Source: an uncultured Clostridia bacterium
GTDB lineage: Bacteria > Bacillota > Clostridia > Christensenellales > Aristaeellaceae
Reading direction: 5' to 3'
Assembly (NCBI GenBank): GCA_934615145.1
Contig: CAKTTM010000065.1
Span: 1 to 8,717, forward strand
DNA: 8,717 nt
Of the stretch, positions 1 through 8,717 are shown piece by piece. Each line of letters starts with the position of its first letter. Position 1 is the first letter of the stretch. The notes under the pieces were generated by a model, which worked only from the letters and a program-made list of their open reading frames with translations, searched no databases and was not told the DNA's origin. The position numbers and the translations under genes are program-made.

Positions 1-115
1 GCTGCAGTTCCCCCAGGGGCATAGCTTCCGTGTCAGCGTGGCGATAGGCCATGCCGATGACAGCAAGGACGCCCACCCCATCGGGGACAACAAGGTCAGC
101 TACCTGCGCGGCTGA
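1..115 (+). CDS. C-terminal fragment of a probable nitroreductase-family protein (5' end outside window)
   Basis: Reading in the frame that begins at base 2 gives about 37 codons without a stop, ending at TGA 113-115. The tail contains LPQ-like 'LQFPQGHSFRVSVAIGHAD' followed by 'HPIGDNKVSYLRG'. This resembles the final beta-strand of FMN-dependent nitroreductase-family proteins, where a 'LP-x-G-y ... v-a-i-G-y/h' segment is followed by a charged linker and a short 'kvsyi' end. Members usually bind FMN and use NAD(P)H to reduce nitro compounds or quinones in the cytoplasm. No flavin-binding or catalytic residues lie in the visible part, so the family call rests on a short tail and is tentative. 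A hairpin at 147-171, 31 nt after the stop, probably ends this transcript. Confidence 0.5.
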   Translation, partial: LQFPQGHSFRVSVAIGHADDSKDAHPIGDNKVSYLRG

Positions 116-146
116 GGCCGGACAACCGCAGATGTAAAATAGCGCG

Positions 147-171
147 CATCCCGGCACAGGCTGCCGGGATG
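147..171 (+). terminator. Perfect 10-bp hairpin after the upstream gene, abutting the next promoter
   Basis: CATCCCGGCA (147-156) and TGCCGGGATG (162-171) are exact reverse complements around a 5-nt loop (157-161). The stem is GC-rich and is followed by a T/A-rich stretch (TGTTATAATTTATA) rather than a clean T run. It lies between a plus-strand stop codon and the next plus-strand gene, so an intrinsic terminator is the simplest reading. Its right arm ends one base before the TG of an extended -10 element, so it could instead act as an operator-type palindrome covering the -35 region. Confidence 0.6.
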
Positions 172-180
172 TGTTATAAT
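172..180 (+). promoter_or_regulatory. Extended -10 promoter for the repeat-protein gene
   Basis: TGTTATAAT at 172-180 is a perfect extended -10 (TG-n-TATAAT). The -35 window (about 151-158) falls inside the GC-rich hairpin and shows no TTGACA-like hexamer, which fits a promoter that relies on the extended -10. Transcription would start near 186-187, giving a leader of about 26 nt that contains the Shine-Dalgarno sequence. A weaker -10-like TAAAAT at 135-140 has no matching -35 and is not called. Confidence 0.65.
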
Positions 181-202
181 TTATAGGCTATTGAAACGCT
201 GT

Positions 203-209
203 GGGAGGA
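203..209 (+). promoter_or_regulatory. Ribosome binding site (GGGAGGA) deciding the start of the repeat protein
   Basis: GGGAGGA at 203-209 is a strong Shine-Dalgarno match. The GTG at 201 overlaps it and cannot be the start served by it. ATG 213 lies 4 nt after the GGAGG core and ATG 222 lies 13 nt after it. 213 is preferred because it retains a second basic residue before the hydrophobic signal segment, but 222 is possible. Confidence 0.7.
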
Positions 210-212
210 ACT

Positions 213-3200
213 ATGCGTCTAATGAACCGGAAGATCATGCTGTGGCTGCTGTGCCTGAGCCTCATGCTCACAGGCAGCCTGATGGCCGCCGCCCAGGGCT
301 CTGCCTCGGTCAGCGGCTTTGTCTTTATCGATCGCGACCTGGATGGCCGCTTCAGCGGCAGCGAGTATCTGCTGGCCGGCGTTGAGCTGTGGCTGATGCA
401 GGGCGAGGGCCTGGAGGCGCGGCAATTGGGCGCCATGACAACGGGGGCCGACGGCCGCTACAGCTTCGCTGGCCTCAGCGCCGGCGACTATTACATCCGC
501 GTCACCCTGCCCACTGACCATGTTTTTGCCTCCTTTACGGATGGCGGCAGCCGCGCGCTGCCGATGGCCAGCAGCGAGGGGCGCACGGTGCGCTTTAGCT
601 TAAGCGAAGGCCAGCAGTCGGTCGACGAGCAATTGATCGGCGCCATCACCAAGAAGACGGGCAGCTTTGTGCGCGTGGTCGCCTTTGGCGATCTCAATGC
701 CAACGGCGGGCGCTTTTCCAATGAGCCGCTGCTGCGGGGTGTGGAGGCCCAGGTACAGTTTGAGCACGAGGGCGTCTGGTACACCATCGCTCAGGAACTG
801 AGCAATAAGGAAGGCATCGCCACCATGTCTGGCATAGCGCCCGGCAACTATGTGCTGGCGGCGCAGCTGCCCGAGCCCTATATCGTGGGCCCGCTGGGTC
901 AGAAGATCAATCTGTTCTATAACGGCGTCGTCCCCTCGGGCGAGAGCTTTGGCCGCTCCGAGCCCTTTCAGCTGCCCGCGCGGGGCTCCGTGGGCATGGG
1001 CATCGGCGGCGTGCTGACGGGCTCTGCCCAGGGCCGTGTCTTTGAGGACAGCAACTTCAACGGCATCATGGACGCCGGCGAGCCCGGCCTGGCCGGCATC
1101 GAGGTCAGCCTGCGCCATCAGGAGATGGCCTTTGAGAAGACGGCGCTCACCGATGCGGGCGGCAACTACAGCTTTACGCACCTAAACGGCGGCGAGTACA
1201 CGCTGTCGGTCACATTGCCCGAGAGCCAGATGTTCACCCGCGCGGGCAGCACGCTGCTCAGCAGCGATACCGCGCGCAGCGCCAGCGCCCATGTCTCCAT
1301 CGCGGTCGAGCAGACCCTGCCGCTGCAGCCCATCGGCGTCATCCCCAATACTTCACTCAAGCTGCAGGCCTTCCACGACAGCAATTTGAATGGCCTGATG
1401 GACGCGGGCGAGCCTCCCTTTGCCGGCGCCAGGCTGGAGGTGCTCTCCGGCGGCCGGGCCGTGGCCACGCAGGAGACCGATGCCCAGGGCATCGCGCTGC
1501 TGCCGCTGCTGCGCGGGGGCGACCTGCAGCTGCGCCTGAGCCTGCCAGACGGGCAGATATTCAGCGTGTCAGGCGACGAGGGCGGCAATGCCTTTGTAGA
1601 CAGCCTGGCGCAAAGCCAGCTGACCATCCCCTACAGCCTGCAGCCAGGTACACAGGGCGAGCTGCTGGCAGGCGCCACCTTGCCTGCGCTCATCAGCGGG
1701 CGCCTGTACGAAGACATGAACTCAAACGGCCTGCATGAGGCGGATGAGGGCTTTGTGGCCGGCTTCACCGTTCAGGCCATTGACGCCCAGGGCCAGGTGG
1801 CCGCGCAGACGCTCAGCGCCGCGGACGGCGCCTATACCCTAAGTCCGCTGATCCCTGGCGAGTACAGGCTGCGCGTGCTGCTGCAGTCGCCCTATATCTT
1901 CTCCCAGGCGCCCGGCGGCAGCGATGAGCTGGTCAACCGCATCACCAGCCAGACGGCAGAGCATGGCGACAGCGAGCCTGTCAGCCTGGCGGCCGGGCAG
2001 AGCCAGACCGCCATGGACGCCGCCATCTTCCGCTCGGGCGTCATACAGGGCGCGGTGCTGCTGGGCGATGAACTGGATGGCTTTGCCGGCCAGCAGGGCG
2101 GCCTTTCCGATGTGCAGGTGGCGCTGCTGGATGAGGACGGCCTGGAGGTGTCCGAGTACACCGTGGCCACCACCGATGACAAGGGCCAGTTCCTGCTCAA
2201 GGGCGCGCTGCCGGGCAGCTACATGCTGCGCTACAGCCTGCCGGCCGACGCCGCTTTCTCACAGCCACTGAGCGATGAGATGGTGCACATCGGCCCGCTG
2301 TTTGAGGTCAAGGCTGCCGACGAGCTGCAGGCGCCTGTCATCTACGCCGTCAAGACGGGCAGCTACATGGGCCAGGCCTATCTGGACCTCAATGTCAACG
2401 GCCAGTTTGACGATCAGGACAGCGCGCTGCCGGGCGTCGCGCTCTCGATGGAGAGCGAGGATGCCAGCCGCAACCAGCAGACCCAGTCGCTGGAGGACGG
2501 CAGCTTTGTCATCCGCGGCTTGCGGCCGGGCGACTACAGCCTCAAGGTGCAGCTGCCCGAGGGCAAGCTGGTCTCCTTTGACAAGCTGTCCCCCCTCTCC
2601 CCCGGCACGACCAGCAACTCGGCCGCCGATGTCAGCATCGGCATGGGCCAGGTGCAGGAGGGCCACCAGATAGCGGCCGTCAATGCGCATCAGCTCAGCG
2701 GCCAGCTTTACTTTGACGATAACCTCAGCAGCGCCCTGGAGGCCGGCGAGCCGGGCTTTGCGGCCGAGCTCAAGCTGCGCCATGTGCTCAGCTCCGTGGC
2801 CTTTACGGCCACGGCCGACGCCTCAGGCGCCTGGCAGGTGCCGCTGCTCTTCCCCGGTGACTATCAGTTAAGCCTCAGCTTGCCCGACGACATGGTGCTC
2901 TTTGCCCCGCAGGGCAAGCAAAACGCCAACAGCTGGGAGCTGCCGCTCTCCCTCGCCTCCGATCAGGCTGCCACCACGCAGAACCTGGGGCTGGTTCGCT
3001 TTGGCAGCATTGCGGGCGCCGTCTGGAACATGGATGGCTCCATGGATGATGTGGGCCAGCTGAGCCTGAGCCTGCTGCAGGATGGCAAGGTGGTCCAGCA
3101 GACGCAGACCGACGCGCAGGGCGCCTACCAGTTCACCAAGCTCTACCCAGGCGAGTACAGCCTGGAGGTGCTGGTCAAGGAGGGCTTCCGCTTTGCCCGC

Positions 3201-3779
3201 CTGATCGACAGCGAGAACACCCGCTTTAGCCTGATCACCCAGGATGGCTCGCAGGTGGCGCTGGAGCGCGGCGTCTCCGCCCCGCTTACGCTGACCATGG
3301 CCGAGCACAAGACCGGCCAGGATGTGGGCACCGGCCGCACGGGGACACTGGGCGACTTTGCCTGGCTGGACCTGGATCAGGACGGCATGCAGGACGCCGG
3401 TGAGCCCGGCGTACCCGGCATTGAGATCAAGCTCTATCAGTTTGGCCAGGTGGCGGGCCAGACCACCACCAACGCCTATGGCCGCTACCAGTTCAGTGAG
3501 CTCTTCCCCGGCAGCTACAGGCTGGAGGCTACCATGCCGCCCGAGCTCAAAGCCACCAAGCAGCAAAGCGAGTTCCGCCTGGTGGCCTCCATACTGCCCC
3601 AGATGCCCGGCACCACGGTCAGCGCCGAGAATGTCATCGTCCCCAGCGGCGGCCGCAACCTCAATGCCGATCTGGGCTTCGCCCTGGTCAGGGACGGCGT
3701 GCTGCCCGCCTCCATGCAGCATCTGCCGCAGAAGGATTGGACGCCCCTGGTGCCCACCGTGCCCAAGCGGATGCGGTAA
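213..3779 (+). CDS. Secreted SdrD B-like (MSCRAMM/prealbumin-fold) protein with ten repeats
   Basis: This is a 1188-residue secreted protein, likely an extracellular stalk or adhesin-like structural molecule; its ligand cannot be told from sequence. Residues 1-27 form a Sec signal peptide: basic start (MRLMNRK), a Leu/Met-rich hydrophobic core, and an AAA site before Gln28. Ten tandem domains then run from about residue 30 to 1156, beginning near 30, 151, 272, 381, 494, 610, 717, 827, 932 and 1045. Each typically carries an SdrD-B-type calcium-loop motif near its start (best: DSNFNGIMDAGEPG at 279, DSNLNGLMDAGEP at 389, DLDQDGMQDAGEPG at 1053). Each then has a 'DAxGxYxF' turn and a 'PGxYxLxxxLP' strand. 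The only cysteine is in the signal peptide, as usual for exported Gram-positive proteins. The 32-residue tail has no LPXTG, no hydrophobic segment and no SLH or binding repeat, so attachment is unexplained. The gene appears monocistronic, with its own promoter and a hairpin 20 nt after the stop. Family assignment is confident; function is inferred. Confidence 0.88.
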   Translation: MRLMNRKIMLWLLCLSLMLTGSLMAAAQGSASVSGFVFIDRDLDGRFSGSEYLLAGVELWLMQGEGLEARQLGAMTTGADGRYSFAGLSAGDYYIRVTLPTDHVFASFTDGGSRALPMASSEGRTVRFSLSEGQQSVDEQLIGAITKKTGSFVRVVAFGDLNANGGRFSNEPLLRGVEAQVQFEHEGVWYTIAQELSNKEGIATMSGIAPGNYVLAAQLPEPYIVGPLGQKINLFYNGVVPSGESFGRSEPFQLPARGSVGMGIGGVLTGSAQGRVFEDSNFNGIMDAGEPGLAGIEVSLRHQEMAFEKTALTDAGGNYSFTHLNGGEYTLSVTLPESQMFTRAGSTLLSSDTARSASAHVSIAVEQTLPLQPIGVIPNTSLKLQAFHDSNLNGLMDAGEPPFAGARLEVLSGGRAVATQETDAQGIALLPLLRGGDLQLRLSLPDGQIFSVSGDEGGNAFVDSLAQSQLTIPYSLQPGTQGELLAGATLPALISGRLYEDMNSNGLHEADEGFVAGFTVQAIDAQGQVAAQTLSAADGAYTLSPLIPGEYRLRVLLQSPYIFSQAPGGSDELVNRITSQTAEHGDSEPVSLAAGQSQTAMDAAIFRSGVIQGAVLLGDELDGFAGQQGGLSDVQVALLDEDGLEVSEYTVATTDDKGQFLLKGALPGSYMLRYSLPADAAFSQPLSDEMVHIGPLFEVKAADELQAPVIYAVKTGSYMGQAYLDLNVNGQFDDQDSALPGVALSMESEDASRNQQTQSLEDGSFVIRGLRPGDYSLKVQLPEGKLVSFDKLSPLSPGTTSNSAADVSIGMGQVQEGHQIAAVNAHQLSGQLYFDDNLSSALEAGEPGFAAELKLRHVLSSVAFTATADASGAWQVPLLFPGDYQLSLSLPDDMVLFAPQGKQNANSWELPLSLASDQAATTQNLGLVRFGSIAGAVWNMDGSMDDVGQLSLSLLQDGKVVQQTQTDAQGAYQFTKLYPGEYSLEVLVKEGFRFARLIDSENTRFSLITQDGSQVALERGVSAPLTLTMAEHKTGQDVGTGRTGTLGDFAWLDLDQDGMQDAGEPGVPGIEIKLYQFGQVAGQTTTNAYGRYQFSELFPGSYRLEATMPPELKATKQQSEFRLVASILPQMPGTTVSAENVIVPSGGRNLNADLGFALVRDGVLPASMQHLPQKDWTPLVPTVPKRMR
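300..3680 (+). repeat. Array of ten diverged SdrD B-like domain repeats (coding)
   Basis: Repeat units start near bases 300, 663, 1026, 1353, 1692, 2040, 2361, 2691, 3006 and 3345, so they are about 315-363 bp long. They are similar at protein level but clearly diverged at DNA level. Even the closest loop segments (about 1050-1090, 1377-1415 and 3375-3410) differ at many third positions. That suggests old duplication rather than recent expansion. The strand motif PGxYxLxxxLP, or a close variant, is visible in all ten. The DxNxNG loop is intact or nearly so in units 1, 2, 3, 4, 5, 7 and 10 and eroded in units 6, 8 and 9. Confidence 0.85.
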
Positions 3780-3798
3780 ATCATCACAGCACATCAAA

Positions 3799-3838
3799 CC
3801 CGAAGCCCCCGCAGACATCAAGCTGCGGGGGCTTCGGG
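3799..3838. terminator. Perfect 16-bp hairpin between convergent genes (bidirectional terminator)
   Basis: CCCGAAGCCCCCGCAG (3799-3814) is an exact reverse complement of CTGCGGGGGCTTCGGG (3823-3838), with an 8-nt loop ACATCAAG. It lies 19 nt past the repeat-protein stop and 14 nt past the yebC stop, where a shared terminator is expected. Read on the minus strand, the stem is followed by TTTGATGT, a short T-rich tail. On the plus strand no T run follows (CATCGTAAGG). It is therefore a more classical intrinsic terminator for the yebC side. Confidence 0.8.
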
Positions 3839-3852
3839 CATCGTAAGGAGAT

Positions 3853-4599
3853 TTACTCCTCCTCTTCTTCCTCGGGGAGCTCTGCGTTGTGGTAGACATT
3901 CATAATGTCGTCGTTGTCATCGAGCATGTCCAGCAGCTTGAGCACCTTCTCCAGCGTCTCGGGGTCCTCCATGGCCACGGTGTTTTGCGGTATCTTGCTG
4001 CGCTCGGCAGAGACGAAGACGATGCCCTGGCTTTCCAGCGCCTCGCGCACGGCGGAGAAGTCGTTGGCGGCCGTCAGTATCTCAAAGCTGTCGCCGTAGT
4101 CCTGCATGTCCTCGGCGCCGGCCTCCAGCGCCTGCATCATCAGCTCGTCCTCGTGGGTGCCCTCTGTCTTCTCCACCACCAGCACGCCCTTGTGGTCAAA
4201 CAGGTAGTTGACCGAGCCGGTCTGGCCCAGCGCGCCGCCATTTTTGTCGAATATGTGGCGCACATCGGAGGCCGTGCGGTTGCGGTTGTCGGTGACGATC
4301 TCGCACAGCACGGCCACGCCGCCGGGGGCATAGCCCTCGTAGGTGATCTCCTCATAGCTCACCGAGCTTAGCTCGCCCGCCGCCTTCTTGATGCTGCGGG
4401 TGATGTTGTCGTTTGGCATGTTGAAGGATTTGGCCTTGGCGATGACATCGCGCAGCTTGCCGTTGACGGCAGGGTCGCTGCCGCCCTCGCGCACGGCGAT
4501 GGCGATCTCGCGGCCTATCTTGGTGAATGCCTTGCCGCGCAGCGCGTCCGCCTTGCCCTTCTTATGCTTGATATTTGCCCATTTAGAGTGTCCTGCCAT
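3853..4599 (-). CDS. yebC: YebC/TACO1-family protein (translation/transcription factor)
   Basis: The 248-residue protein carries the family hallmarks. It begins MAGHSKWANIKHKK, followed by RGKAFTKIGREI (residues 21-32). The central signature runs YEGYAPGGVAVLCEIVTDN, then RNRTASDVRHIFDKNGGALG (about 87-125). It is full length for the family and cytoplasmic. YebC proteins were long annotated as transcriptional regulators. More recent work on bacterial YebC and mitochondrial TACO1 points to a ribosome-associated role in relieving stalling at proline-rich stretches. The C-terminus ends in six consecutive glutamates, a common but variable acidic tail. The start ATG lies 12 nt from a minus-strand AGGAG (4612-4616), a slightly long spacing. 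It is 18 nt downstream of the GDPD stop, so it is probably co-transcribed as the last gene of the lacZ operon. The stop is TAA. Confidence 0.95.
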   Translation of the reverse strand: MAGHSKWANIKHKKGKADALRGKAFTKIGREIAIAVREGGSDPAVNGKLRDVIAKAKSFNMPNDNITRSIKKAAGELSSVSYEEITYEGYAPGGVAVLCEIVTDNRNRTASDVRHIFDKNGGALGQTGSVNYLFDHKGVLVVEKTEGTHEDELMMQALEAGAEDMQDYGDSFEILTAANDFSAVREALESQGIVFVSAERSKIPQNTVAMEDPETLEKVLKLLDMLDDNDDIMNVYHNAELPEEEEEE

Positions 4600-4617
4600 G
4601 TTGTGGTGTGTCTCCTC

Positions 4618-8717
<4,100 letters not shown>

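Noticed and set aside
3779..3852. Frameshifted cell-wall anchor beyond the repeat-protein stop
   Set aside because: The three forward frames after the stop contain no LPXTG-like motif or hydrophobic stretch, and the space is filled by the hairpin and the yebC end.
3846..3860. Short inverted repeat AGGAG-ATTTA-CTCCT at the yebC stop
   Set aside because: Five-base arms arise from the Glu-codon-rich tail of yebC and are too short to support a structure. The nearby 16-bp hairpin explains termination.
2868..3899. Minus-strand open frame of 343 codons opposite the repeat protein
   Set aside because: It is antisense to repeats 8-10, crosses the terminator hairpin and overlaps the end of yebC. The product has low-complexity Gly/Ala/Leu/His composition and no family features, so it is a shadow frame.

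Overview
This window looks like chromosomal DNA from a GC-rich, Gram-positive-type bacterium, most likely a high-GC member of the Clostridia. Evidence is the strong purine-rich ribosome binding sites, a prealbumin-fold (SdrD B-like) repeat protein with a Sec signal peptide and no mature cysteines, and the Firmicutes-like sequences of the LacZ, YebC and zincin-type metallopeptidase genes. The lineage is an inference from style of sequence, not a match. I see no tRNA, rRNA, CRISPR array, insertion sequence or phage gene.

Left part (1-3780, plus strand). The window opens inside the last ~37 codons of a gene that resembles the C-terminus of a nitroreductase-family flavoprotein. A perfect 10-bp hairpin follows, abutting an extended -10 promoter (TGTTATAAT). 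That promoter precedes a 1188-residue secreted protein made of a signal peptide and ten SdrD B-like (MSCRAMM-type) repeats of about 105-121 residues. The protein has no LPXTG motif or terminal membrane segment. A perfect 16-bp hairpin separates its stop codon from the convergent operon.

Right part (3853-8375, minus strand). Three genes are read leftwards as an apparent operon: a GH2 beta-galactosidase (lacZ), a cytoplasmic glycerophosphodiester phosphodiesterase (GDPD), and a YebC/TACO1-family protein. The first pair overlaps by ATGA and the second is separated by 18 nt. The lacZ promoter is readable (TTGTAA, 17 bp, TATAAT), and a 16-bp palindrome covers its -35 box. The evidence favours a GTG start for lacZ at 8375, behind a strong AAAGGAG, rather than the ATG 18 nt upstream. 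Beyond the 108-bp divergent intergenic region, the first 78 codons of a minimal zincin-like metallopeptidase (PF06262 type) run off the right edge.

Functionally, the operon joins lactose/beta-galactoside hydrolysis with phosphodiester scavenging or lipid turnover, plus a housekeeping translation/transcription factor. The repeat protein is probably an extracellular, calcium-stabilised stalk or adhesin-like molecule. I did not find a convincing undescribed system. The most unusual items are the unanchored ten-repeat protein, with its uneven decay of calcium-loop motifs, and the operator-like control region of the lacZ operon.
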